From Apoda limacodes (taxonomy: Eukaryota > Arthropoda > Insecta > Lepidoptera > Limacodidae), in NCBI GenBank assembly GCA_946406115.1, contig OX291544.1, positions 1,364,001-1,428,000 of the forward strand: a stretch of 64,000 bases of DNA, given 5' to 3'. Positions within the stretch are counted from its first letter, which is position 1. Each line of letters opens with the position of its first letter. Both the position numbers and the translations under genes were made by a program. Positions 1-9,930 of this stretch are shown in pieces. The notes beneath the pieces are model-generated. The model saw nothing but the letters and a program-made list of their open reading frames with translations. It did not search any database and was not told the origin of the DNA.

Positions 1-2314
1 AATTTGCTCTGACCTATGGATTCTCTCAGCTGGTACTTTCTCCAACGAGAATACCAGATATAGAGGAACATACGAGCTCCTTACTGGACCTTCTGCTGAC
101 TACTCGTCCGGACGGATACTCCGTCTCAGTGGATGCGCCTCTTGGCTCCTCGGACCACTGTCTCGTTCGGACTCAAGTGTCATGCACACAATCCGATCCT
201 TCTGGGCCAACTAATTGGCGTCGTGTGCCACACTATAAGTCGGCAGACTGGGATGGATTGCGAGATTTTTACGCATCGTACCCGTGGAGGCAGATCTGCT
301 TTAACTCAGAAGATCCTGACGTTTGCGCAGCCGCAGTCACTGAGACAATCCTTGCTGGTATGGAATGCTATATTCCTAACCCGCGAGTAGCTGCCGGCGT
401 CAAAAAACGACCGTGGTTTAATAGGTCTTGCAGAAAAGCTAAAATTCTTAAGCAAAATGCATATGAGGCTTGGACCACGGCTCGTAATAACAGGGATCCG
501 AATATTTCTGAGTTATTACGCAAATTAAATGCTGCCTCGAGGTTCAGTAAGAAAGCAACTGCCAGAACAAAATTCCAATTCATCGGCAAAATAGGTGGGC
601 GACTTGCGAGCTATCCTTTTGGGAGTCGTGCTTTCTGGTCGCTTGCCAAAGCTGCCGAAGGGAACTTTTGCCAGTCGTCGTTACCACCACTGCGAAAGAT
701 CGATGGTGACTTGGCCCATAGTGCTAAATGCTAGTGAGAAAGCCGATCTATTAGGCAGTCTCTTTGCCTCGAACTCGAACATGAACGATGAAGGAGCTGT
801 ACCACCTACTATACCGTGGTGCGGTAAGACCATGCCGGAAATCTTCATAACGCAGCGGGAGGTCAGGCGGGCGTTGCTTTCTCTAGACGTTCATAAGTCG
901 ATTGGGCCAGACGGTATACCAGCAGTGGTCCTTAAGCAGTGTGCTCCTGAGTTATGTCCTGTACTCACGCGCCTCTTTGCGCTTTCCTACCACACTAGGC
1001 AATTTCCGTCTTCATGGAAGACTGCGAATGTGCACCCGGTGCCCAAAAAGGGCGGTGGTCAGTGACCGTCAATATGGCTTTCGCCACGGTCGCTCGACTC
1101 GGGACCTTCTAGTGTATCTCACACACCGATGGGCACTAGCCATTGAGAGTCAGGGGGAGGCATTGGCATGTAGCCTGGACATAGCGCAGGCGTTCGATAG
1201 GGTCTGGCACCGGGGTCTTCTATCGAAGTTGCCATCTTACGGAGTGCCCGAGGCTTTGTGCAAATGGGTGGCTAGATTTTTGTCCGGCAGACGCATACGA
1301 ACCGTAGTTGACGGTAGTTGCTCTGATAGCATGGACATTAATGCTGGTGACCCGCAAGGCTCTGTGCTGTCTCCTACGCTGTTTCTACTGCATATCAATG
1401 ACATGTTGGATATCAACAACATACATTGCTATGCAGATGACAGTACAGGAGACGCTTTTTGCACGGGTCGTGCAAATATCCCTCGTTCCGTTGTGGAGGA
1501 AAACCGCGGAGAACTTGTGTCTCAAATCGAGACCACACTGTCCCAGGTCTCTGACTGGGGACGGGTAAACTTGATCCGATTCAACCCAACAAAGACACAA
1601 GTGTGCGCGTTCACCGCTAAGAAAACTCCATTTACTGTAGTCCCACAATTCCAGAACACTCCCCTGTCCATCTCCAAGAGCATTGGGATCCTTGGTGTCT
1701 ACATCTCCAGCGATGTTCAGTTCCGAGATCATTTACAAGATAAGGTGAAGCTGGCGTCCAAAAAACTTGGTGTACTCAACAGAGCGAAGCAGTACTTCAC
1801 GTCGGGGCAAAGGTTGTTACTTTACAAGTCGCAAGTTCGGCCCCATATGGAGTACTGCTGCCATCTCTGGGCAGGTGCACCCGGATACCAGCTTGGCCCT
1901 TTTGACTCGGTTCATCGACGGGCTGTGAAAATTGTCGACGATTCCAAACTCACTTGCGGTATCGAGCCCTTAAGTCTGAGGAGAGACTTTGCCTCACTGT
2001 GTGTGTTCTTCCGCTATGGGTTGTGTTCTGAGGAATTGTTCGAAATGATGCCCACGGCTACTTTCTACCATCGCACCGCTCGTCATCGGCAGGGAATTCA
2101 TTCTCACACTTTAGAACCTAAATGGTCGCGTACAGTGCGGTTTCAGAGAAACTTCCTTCCGCGAACGCTTAAGTTGTGGAATGAGCTCCCTGCCAAGGTT
2201 TTCTGCAAGGACTAAAGTATGGAGTTCTTCAAGAAAGAAGTTATTAGATTTCTGAAGGGTCGGCAACGCGCAAGTGACACCCCTGGTGTTGCAAGCGTCC
2301 ATAGGCTACGGTGA
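1..2314 (+). pseudogene. LINE ORF2 (endonuclease C-terminus + reverse transcriptase), broken
   Basis: Encodes the multifunctional ORF2 protein that nicks target DNA and reverse-transcribes the element RNA. Visible in order: end of the AP-type endonuclease with the SSDHCLV motif (D and H catalytic) near 145-170, a linker, the reverse transcriptase with GPDGIP (about 905), AQAFDRVW near 1185, GDPQGSVLSP near 1345, the catalytic YADD near 1428-1440, and the C-terminal thumb region. Compared with the copy at 25497 it carries small insertions near 670 and 733, a deletion of about 108 bp at 1053 removing part of the RT fingers, loss of 9 bp near 2015, and a TAC-to-TAA stop at 2213-2215. The reading frame therefore changes several times and no functional protein is expected. 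The second position of the GxPQGSV motif is D (GDPQGS) here and in copy A. Confidence 0.9.
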
Positions 2315-2379
2315 CCGCTTACCATCAGGCGGACCGTAAGCTTGTTAGCCACCTTAGCGGTATAAAGAAAAAAAAAAAA
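1..2379 (+). mobile_element. LINE family L1a, copy 1 (jockey/CR1-type), 5' cut by window edge
   Basis: Non-LTR retrotransposon copy beginning inside its endonuclease domain and running to a complete 3' end: the coding region stops at 2312-2314, is followed by a short UTR with the family tail, and ends in an A-run at about 2367-2379. The same family recurs at 7017, 8670, 25497, 27955, 33697, 45958 and 50990. I place it in the jockey/CR1 group from its endonuclease plus reverse transcriptase layout without RNase H; the exact clade is not assigned. Confidence 0.93.
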
Positions 2380-2463
2380 TTCTATCATCAAAGTTATAAA
2401 CCAAAGAAAACAAAATTCATCTTTGTTTCGAATATTTATACAAGATTTAGAGTTTTGTATTCG

Positions 2464-2907
2464 CTAAGCTAGAGGACTAAATTTAGCAATATTAATTTCC
2501 AAGTGACTTATTGACTCCATCGTCCAGCCTGATTCTGCTTGTTAGAATTCTGTACATTTACATGACAGAAGATTCGATAGTTCATAATACAACTCGGATA
2601 TATTAGTGTTTTGAAATACTGTAGTATACTTTGTATCAAAAGATTTCAAAGATGGAGAATCATTTTTCGGTAATTTATATGTGATAAAGAGTTCCAAGTT
2701 CACTTTTATCGATCCATGTCTATTTAATAAATTTTTAACGAGGTTAGAAACAGTTTGCGAAACCTCTAATAAGAATTGTTCTGGCAAAAGATACTGCGAC
2801 AGAGGATCGATTCTATAACTAATTATTCGATTTTTAAATGCAATAGCAATTATCTGCACATTTTGAAACTCAGTTTGTAACAGGCAATTTGATTTATGAA
2901 TACTACT
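2464..2907 (-). pseudogene. Polinton/virus-like ORF fragment with one in-frame stop
   Basis: Frame open from about 2907 down to TAA at 2542-2544, and then for 26 more codons in the same frame to TAG at 2464-2466. The region after the stop contains SGW followed by a short isoleucine-rich stretch ending in SPL. The overall pattern (a KVNLEL stretch, a Y, then F-x-T about 15 residues on, then SGW and a final xxSPL) resembles, from memory, a region found next to DNA polymerase genes in Polinton/Maverick-like and virus-derived insect sequences. No methionine start is visible at the 5' end, so it may be an exon or a truncated piece. The function is not known to me. If it is an old viral copy, it is broken by the stop. 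Confidence 0.4.
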
Positions 2908-3143
2908 TTTTTATGAGTTGATAATCGAGAAACATGAACTTGACATTTATTACAAAAAGCCATTTTGTAAAATGTATTAACGAGGTATGCAATTGCTAAG
3001 TTTTAAAGAGCTCACCATGTAAAAAAAGTAAATCCGATTCTATATACTATATTGTGCACAAAGACAATTTAAAAAAATAGGTTTAAGAAAAAGGTATATT
3101 GGAGGGGTACAAAATAGAAGAACCAATTTAAATTGGTCCTTAC

Positions 3144-3399
3144 ATTCGGCCACGAGCTTGGTGACAGTACGCCAGACAGCAGTGTCTGTGTCCACTGCAC
3201 ATTTGCACTGATCTAGAGCGTACTTTACCCGATCTCGGTCGCACACCTGTAGCGTCTCGATGTCGCGAGTCTTGTATACGCGCAACTCCATATAATAATC
3301 ACCGCGGCGCTCAGGATCCGCCTGGTACGCTTTCCCGTTCGCCATGCGTCGAGTAAAAAAATTTTTTAAAGGTGATGCTCTTACTGGTTCAGCTTCCTC
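3144..3399 (-). CDS. Downstream exon of unrecognised host-like gene
   Basis: Internal coding exon on the minus strand. The 3' splice site is a classic pyrimidine tract ending in ATTACAG at 3410-3400; the exon opens with codons for EEAEPVRASPLKNFF and is open for 85 codons to a GTAAGG donor at 3143-3138. The length of 256 bp leaves phase 1, so another exon should follow downstream (below 3144), which I could not find. The 3399 boundary joins in phase 0 to the exon at 4069-4309. Residues are charged with many D, R, K and E, including MELRVYKTRDIETL and DRDRVKYALDQCKC. SPLKNFF resembles a PCNA-interaction box but lacks the usual glutamine. I do not recognise the family. The codon pattern and splice signals favour a real gene over a transposon remnant. 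Confidence 0.6.
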
Positions 3400-3479
3400 C
3401 TGTAATAAAAACCATACATATTTTACATACATATACACGCCATATATGTATTTATATGCACTTAGGCTGGTAACTAGAC

Positions 3480-3620
3480 TGTGGAAAAAATTCACTATCA
3501 ATAGTACACGCAGGATTCGAACCGTAGATCATTGAATTGATAGCTGAGAGGCAATCATATCTCACACATTTATAATTAAAAAGGATATAGTGAAGCGCAA
3601 AACAATCAAAATCTTTAGGC
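3480..3620 (-). repeat. tRNA-like (SINE-type) sequence with perfect B box
   Basis: The minus strand reads GGTTCGAATCC at 3523-3513, an exact match to the RNA polymerase III B-box consensus, preceded by about 35 nt that could form the rest of a tRNA-like body. No acceptor-stem pairing is convincing, so a tRNA-derived SINE head is more likely than a functional tRNA. It sits in the intron between the exons at 3144-3399 and 4069-4309. Confidence 0.4.
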
Positions 3621-4068
3621 TTTGTGTCTGCCTTAGGTATGTCAGGCAAGTAAGTTTAAAAATGAACTCGTATTTGTCTGTACACGTCCGTGCTAGATAA
3701 GTTCAATCATTAACGAGGATTATCTAGCTTGTTAACTTGTAAGTATGATCAGTAAAAAAAAGAAAACAACAAGTATCCCAATATTATAGGATATAAATAT
3801 ATAGCACTCGTTTTTTTTTTTTCGTATATTAATGTCAAACAGTATAAAATAATTTTACATACGAATTTTAAAAATATAACCCGCGTTATTTTTCAGTCTT
3901 TTAATTTATTTTATTATTCAATAGTTGATTGATTTTTTTATTTGATTGTTAGCGTTAGGGAACTTCACAAGTTTAACTTAATTATTTTTAATTTATCAGG
4001 ATAGTTTAAAATAGAAATCATATACTTAAATAATATACAAAGAAAAGTTTATAATTCACCAGACTAAC

Positions 4069-4309
4069 CTCGGAATCGGGAAGTTGCATATTCTGCTTCC
4101 TCATCTTTGAAGGCTGCGCAGAAGGCAAACAAGCATCTTCTTCTGAATCTGAACACACGTTCAACTGCGGGCTATCAAACGTCGTTGCTGGTGTCTTCTT
4201 AGCTTTGACTGCAGCTGTAGGTGGTTTTTTTCCTTTGACTATTCTTTTCTTTGTACACGCTGCTGGTTGCGCCACTTCCTTGAAATCAGCTTGAAATAGA
4301 TTGAGAGAC
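4069..4309 (-). CDS. Upstream exon of unrecognised host-like gene
   Basis: Coding exon read on the minus strand. It begins after TTATTTTTCAG (acceptor AG at 4311-4310) with SLNLFQADFKEV and ends at a TCCGAG|GTTAGT donor (4069/4068), giving about 80 codons without a stop. The protein is rich in lysine and proline (KKRIVKGKKPP, KAKKTPATT) and then acidic (CSDSEEDACLP), as in disordered, nuclear-localised proteins. It joins in frame to 3144-3399 (DSE then EEAEP). No methionine start lies in the exon: the codon at 4275 is GTG and the frame continues upstream of it, so a further 5' exon is expected above 4310. Product unrecognised. Confidence 0.6.
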
Positions 4310-4966
4310 CTGAAAAATAATGAATTATTAAAGGTCTGATGAATAATGAATTATTAATCTTAGTAGCCGATTCCATCCACATAACTGGGCAGGGCATTAC
4401 TTCAGTTTTTCTAAAATTTTGAAAATAGAGGACAGTTATAGGACAAAATATGTAAAATCTTTTATTTGAATTAAAAAACTATAACACTCACATACTTAAG
4501 TTTGTTTAAAATAGTTGAAATGTATAGGAAAAGTACAGACAACCTGCTTCGATAATAGCATTAGTAAAAGTGACAAAAATATTAATAAGCAAAATTCAAA
4601 GAATTGGTTCATAAAGCTGCATGCACATGATTACATTCTAAGTTTATTTGCAATCATAGGACCAAAAATACTTTAAATTAACTCACCATTGTAAACCTTA
4701 TGATGTAAACACAACGTTACATAACAAATAACCATTAATCTCTAATATGCACACGGTCTAAGGAAACTATGCTTGGTCAGTATTTTTACTAAATTTGGTT
4801 GTCTGTTTTGAATTCGATACAAGATTCTAAAAAGGAAGAGTTTTGTACTTGCATTGATTGGTAACTAAACAGGAAGGGATAAAGCTAAGTTGGTATGTAT
4901 ACATATTAAAAGATGCAGGTTCATTTTTTACCGACATCAAAACGGCGGAGGTTTTATGTTCGTTGG

Positions 4967-5617
4967 GTATATTTTTATGTATGTCCACCGATTCCTCCGT
5001 CAATTGTAGATCGATTCAAAAAAATATTTTTTTATTCAAAAGAGCGTACTTTCGTGTTGGTTCGTGAATCCCCAGGAAATTAAAAGAAAAGAAGCATTTT
5101 TATTTTTCAAATAGCAATATTAAATTGAAAAGCGAATTCAATACTAAATTGATACCCAAATATTTAAAACTATTAGTAAATCAGAAAGAAAAAAAAAAAA
5201 AAAAATTGTTGATAGGGGTCGGGGATTGAACCGCGACCTTTATGAGCTCAAGACCATTATTAGTAAATCCGAAAGAAAAAAAATACATAGTATATTTTTA
5301 TGTATGTCCACCGATTCCTCCGTCAATTGTAGATCGATTCAAAAAAATATTTTTTTATTCAAAAGAGCGTACTTTCGTGTTGGTTCGTGAATCCCCAGGA
5401 AATTAAAAGAAAAGAAGCATTTTTATTTTTATTTTTCAAATAGCAATATTAAATTGAAAAGCGAATTCAATACTAAATTGATACCCAAATATTTAAAACT
5501 ATTAGTAAATCAGAAAGAAAAAAATAAAAAAAAATTGTTGATAGGGGTCGGGGATTGAACCGCGACCTTTATGAGCTCAAGACCATTATTAGTAAATCCG
5601 AAAGAAAAAAAATACAT
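4967..5617 (+). repeat. Tandem duplication, about 323-328 bp x 2
   Basis: The segment starting GTATATTTTTATGTATGTCC at 4967 is repeated starting at 5290, with nearly identical sequence through the GATTGAACCGCGACC block and the following A-run. The main difference is a 6-bp expansion of TTTTTA in the second copy. A third, partial copy of the last part lies at 5635-5720. Confidence 0.9.
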
Positions 5618-5720
5618 CATTAATATAAAAAAAAAATGTTGATAGGGGTCGGGATTGAACACGACCTTATTGAGTTCAAGCACCATTGCCTATTCGAATA
5701 CACTACAGAGTGTTAGTTTT
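5205..5720 (-). repeat. Three tRNA-like B-box modules (SINE-like)
   Basis: Minus-strand GGTTCAATCCC occurs at 5232-5222 and 5561-5551; a diverged version (GTGTTCAATCCC) is at about 5660-5650. Upstream of each is a CTCATAA or CTCAATA stretch resembling an anticodon loop, and in the third module TAGTGTATTCGAATAGG resembles a D-arm/A box. This fits a tRNA-derived SINE head copied by local duplication. Cloverleaf pairing was not computed. Confidence 0.4.
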
Positions 5721-6576
5721 AAAGCTTGAATCTAATGTATCAGGTTGAATTTTTTGAAAACAATATAACGCGTTACCGTGGCGCTACCTATCATTTTCTT
5801 TGTAAACTAATAACACGTATCATGAAGTGACATTCGATTTGATTTTTTGTAACTCTTTATAAATTCTTTAGATGGCGGTTTTATAGACTACATTTTTTAA
5901 AATTTATTTTTTGCAAAAAAAAAAAAACCGGAGGCTGCTCTGTTTTAGTTTAAAAAAATGAAATTTTGAAGAGTATTCAAATAAGCTTATAACAAATGAA
6001 AATAGTATATTATTTTTGTGTCCGGTTTTAGAGATATTCATAAAATATAATCATCAAAACAAAGTTTTTTTAATTGATAGCTATATAAGATTATGAGCAT
6101 CGTTAAGGGGATGACTCGTGCTAGTGATTGACGCTTGACGAATGCCCAACGTCTTGTGTTATCATCTAAGCGCTTGTCGCCTGTGCTTATGTCGTCTTTG
6201 AACTCTAGTACGAATTGAGCAGTCCGAAAGTGTTTACTAGACTGACATAGCACGAAATCTGAAATCTAAAACGAAAATCATGCACTCTGAAATGTGGTGT
6301 GCCGAATAAGTAAAAAGTTAAAAGTTAAAAAAATTAGGCACAACACAAAGTAAGAGTTTTGCTAAAAAAATTTTTTAACCAGTTTCTTAACTCATTTATA
6401 AATATTTAACTGAAATACCTTGCTGATGCTGGTCTGTCTAACTATTTACATACCTGGAATCTCCTTAGCAGCCCACAGGTAGGAGGTATCATGACAAATA
6501 ATTAGTATGGTCTATGTAAGTAGGTTATAGTATATCAGCGAACTGATTCATGAGTGGGGGGTGAAAAAAATTAGAT
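5721..6576. other. No recognisable gene
   Basis: AT-rich with homopolymer A-runs. A 71-residue minus-strand open frame at 6038-6253 has no recognisable motif, and I do not call it coding. Confidence 0.5.
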
Positions 6577-6786
6577 GGTTCTGCATCAGGCGCCGAGCAA
6601 AGCGAGGAGAATTGGCGGGTTCTGCATCAGGTATTTATATGATGACCTACCGAAGCATCATTTAGAATCTGCATTAGCAATCGCCTAATCAACCTATAGT
6701 AAAGGTATCGTGTTTAATCATGACTAGGGTGAATAAAATTGGCGGGTTTTATTCACCTCGCTTTGCTCGGCGCCTGATGCAGAACC
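6577..6786. mobile_element. Inverted-repeat element, 31-bp perfect arms
   Basis: GGTTCTGCATCAGGCGCCGA.. at 6577-6607 is the exact reverse complement of 6756-6786 (31 of 31). About 150 bp lie between the arms, including a second GGCGGGTT motif beside each arm (6614 and 6741). The GGCGCCGAGCAAAGCGAGG arm is of a type I associate with lepidopteran dispersed repeats. Target duplications were not evident. Confidence 0.6.
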
Positions 6787-7016
6787 CCCAATTTGAACCT
6801 ACTACTGACCTTTGAATAATATTAAATTACGCTAAATACAACCTTAATAAAAGAGTGATGGGTGAAATAATTACACTAAAACTCAATACTGCATAGTTCC
6901 GAACCACGTGTTCTATTCTTCACAACGGTATGCCTTCACAGTTGTTATCAGTTTTTAATCTACACTTTTCACTCCAAATTAAAAAAAAAACCAAAAATTT
7001 ATAGGGCTGATATACT

Positions 7017-7222
7017 GAGTACTGCTGCCATCTCTGGGCAGGTGCACCCGGATACCAGCTTGGCCCTTTTGACTCGGTTCAACGACGGGCTGTGAGAATT
7101 GTCGACGATTCCAAACTCACTTGCGGTATCGAGCCCTTAAGTCTGAGGAGAGACTTTGCCTCACTGTGTGTGTTCTACCGCTTGTACAATGGGTTGTGTT
7201 CTGAGGAATTGTTCGAAATGAT
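7017..7222 (+). mobile_element. L1a LINE fragment (RT C-terminus)
   Basis: 206 bp nearly identical to 1850-2055 of copy 1, flanked by unrelated AT-rich DNA at both ends. It keeps the CTTGTACAA (LYN) that copies 1 and B have lost, so it preserves the better reading. It ends abruptly inside the coding region and has no tail, so it is a deletion remnant and not a simple 5'-truncated insertion. Confidence 0.9.
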
Positions 7223-7908
7223 ATTTTAAGTTATTTTTAACGTATAAGCACGATCCATCATGAGTAATAATTTTCCTACAGTAACTCGAACCAAGCGAGT
7301 AACCGTCTATAAAAATGGATTTTAACTGATCATTATTTACCCATGTTCCGTTACCCCTAACACATCACAATGCAATTCACTTTGTAACAGTACTTCCAGT
7401 TTCTGTGTCTACCTATTAAGCGATCCAAGTTCAGGTTAGAACAAATTTGATACGTAGGTAGGTACAACAAAAGTATTAAAGGCAAACTAGGTTGGTAACC
7501 TCGCTCTGACCACCAAAATTTTCCTTTTTTGTCTTAGTGACAGGTAAAGCTAAACTTAAAAACTGCAAGGCAATTACTCACCTTAAGTTGGTACTGTTGT
7601 TTTACCTATGTAGACCACGTCTGTCTGTCCTAATGTCGTCTAATAGAGCCCTAAATTATATCAAGTAAATAAAAGAGGACATAAAAAGTAAGGACAGGAT
7701 TTGAGTAAGAATAAAAATGGTAGAAATACTATGTACTTTCCTTGGTCCAAAAGTTTTCTATCACTTCACTGAGCTTTTTATTAATGGTAGTGTTAATATG
7801 ATGACGCAATCATATAAATATCATATAAATAAAATAAAAATTGCTTTTAAAAATTAAAATACACAATTATTTCTTAGGTTATTTCTGCCGACTAATGACC
7901 GACTACAG
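7223..7908. other. No recognisable gene
   Basis: AT-rich, no convincing open frames or repeats seen apart from short runs. Confidence 0.5.
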
Positions 7909-8042
7909 AGTACTGCAGAACCGTCCTGCCCTCGGCCACGGTTACGGTAAATGGTGAATTAAAAACGGTTAATTTCCCTGGAGAGTGTGTGAGTGATCCT
8001 GTCTTCCGACAGAAGTATTTGGAGTTCAAGCAGAAGTACTAA
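7909..8042 (+). CDS. Candidate terminal coding exon, unrecognised
   Basis: A possible acceptor (CGACTAATGACCGACTACAG, with a CTAAT branch-like motif, AG at 7907-7908) is followed by 43 codons open to TAA at 8040-8042. The translation begins YCRTVLPSATVTVNGEL and ends SDPVFRQKYLEFKQKY. Its amino-acid composition is protein-like, unlike the low-complexity surroundings. It is too short for certainty. The family is unrecognised, and it could be a retrocopy or transposon fragment. Confidence 0.35.
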
Positions 8043-8669
8043 GTCTTGGGCCATATGTCTATTTCTGACTGGACTGAATCCAACTGAAATCTTATTTTAG
8101 TTACCCAAAATTTTATGTTATATCGAATATAATTATCCACCTATACTCTTGTATGTATGTATTTACAACATTACGGTTTTTTTTCTCCGAAGGGGTTAAC
8201 TAGTAGGTGAAAACATACCCACATCATAATACGGGAGACAGCCTCGTCACACCAACCACTTTCGTCCTGCGTGACAGGGACAGGAACAGGGGGTGAGCCT
8301 ATCGCTGCAACACTGCGTCTGCTAGCAGTGTATCTGATAGATTTATATATATCCCGTAAGTAATAAATACCAGCTTTATAGTAATAAGCTGAAAACGAAA
8401 GACTAGGGACAGAAAACCCTTTAGCCAATTAAAGACATATAATTGTAGTTCAAAAAAGAATGAAAAAAAACTATAGAAGGTCTGGATTGGACAGGGCAAT
8501 AAATTAGTGTTCCCAAGGTAGTTGTTACAAACATAAAAATCAGTTTATAAAAGTCAATGCTTAACCGACCTGCTGTAGAACGTAACTATATGTTTCGGCG
8601 TCAGGTCCAGCAGCGGCGCAGGGGGCGTGTCGCGACTACGGCTGATGTTTGCACGTGCGCCAGCGGTAC

Positions 8670-8825
8670 GTACTTTCTACATTCTTTTTACAACGGAGAC
8701 GCAAATATCCTGCCTGGCCGATACATCATACCTACACTATCCTGGCTACAGACTCGAGCACAATTTTTGTGAGTCGTTCCGGTGTATGTTCTTCCGGGAT
8801 GATATCTGCTGTCACCGCCTTTTCC
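8670..8825 (+). mobile_element. L1a LINE fragment (endonuclease N-terminal part), diverged
   Basis: Aligns by eye with 25888-26040 of copy A (ACGGAGACGCAGATATCCTGCC region through GATATCTGCTGTCA), at roughly 85-90% identity with small indels. Only endonuclease sequence is present, with no 3' part or tail, so it is older than the other copies and truncated on the 3' side. Confidence 0.8.
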
Positions 8826-9304
8826 GTGCAGGGAAGGAACTATGAATTATTTGATTTAATTTTTTTAGTTGTATTATTTTTTGCATTTTATGTATAGTTA
8901 CTTAATCATTATATTAAGTGTATAGTGCAGTACGGCGACATGCACGTCTCTGGCACACCTACTTACTACCAGGCTCACACATAAATAACTTTCGTTCGCT
9001 ATATGTACTAGGTACCTGGAACCGCCGGGACTGGTTTAATCACTCACACGCAAGCAATGCGAGGCGTTATCGCATCGGGGTGAAGGACGTTAGGGGGCGG
9101 GAAAATCCGAGCGAGATAACTACAATACGGAGACGAGTTTGTAATATAAGTCGATTTGATATTGGCCTACGATACGCAAGTCACACGCATTTTTCGCAGC
9201 CTTTAGATTGGTACTATTTATTTTGACTTCGGCATGTTAAACGGACTTCAGTTTGTTAAATGGACCTGATTGGCAAGCGTATTGGATACCTACTTTGTGT
9301 TAAA
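8826..9304 (+). other. Short open frames, no recognisable gene
   Basis: An open frame at 8918-9226 (102 codons) is arginine-rich and shows no family motif. It lies just upstream of the transposon gene at 9305 and might be its leader. No support beyond position. Confidence 0.3.
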
Positions 9305-9445
9305 ATGGAACGTGTAAACCATCATTGTGTTACATGTGACCGTTCTCTAGCGCGAGCGCGAGAACGCCATCGGCTCAGAAGAGAAGACTTAGACGCCAGA
9401 CCTGCATTTATGGAATATGTGATGGATCATTTACGAATACAACAA
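9305..9445 (+). pseudogene. Zinc-finger transposon protein, first exon
   Basis: ATG at 9305 opens 47 codons, MERVNHHCVTC then a basic stretch, ending DHLRIQQ at an AACAA|GTAAGT splice donor (GT 9446-9447). The C-x2-C pair would combine with CHRC in the next exon to form a two-pair zinc-binding fold. The joined reading to 9931 is out of phase in this copy, which indicates decay or a different acceptor. From memory the combination resembles proteins of Harbinger/ISL2EU-like insect transposons. Confidence 0.5.
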
Positions 9446-9930
9446 GTAAGTTAATATTTATTTTACGAAGTGAATCGAATGAAAACATTGTTGATTTGTA
9501 GTTTACAATTAATCAGCTTATTTGCTCCCTGTTTCTCTATAGGATCTATCTGTCACATTAATTGTGTAAGATTACTTAGTTAATAGGAAGTTAGACATGG
9601 GTAGCAAATACGTAGGTATAATATTACAAAGAAAAATTCACACCAAAAGATAATGCTAAGTTACACGTTACTCGAGAGTTCTCACCAACACTTATCACAC
9701 ATTACTCCGAATCATACATTACGTATTGCATTACACGTCAGCCATGGCTTCGATCCGAAGGATACGCCATCGAGTGTTTTTAATAAATGCGCATCCCATC
9801 TCTTAATTCAATCCGCTCTTAAAACTCAATTACCCAACCTCTTTGTATATATGCACACACAACACTTTATTGCACAGAAATAAATACATAATAAAAATAA
9901 GTCAGTATGTGTTTGTTTTATTTTTACAGG

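Noticed and set aside
8219..8304. Minus-strand frame with SPPVPVPVTQDESGWCDEAVSRI and a GTATGT donor
   Set aside because: The donor is good but no pyrimidine-rich acceptor precedes it, and no family is recognised; too weak to call an exon.
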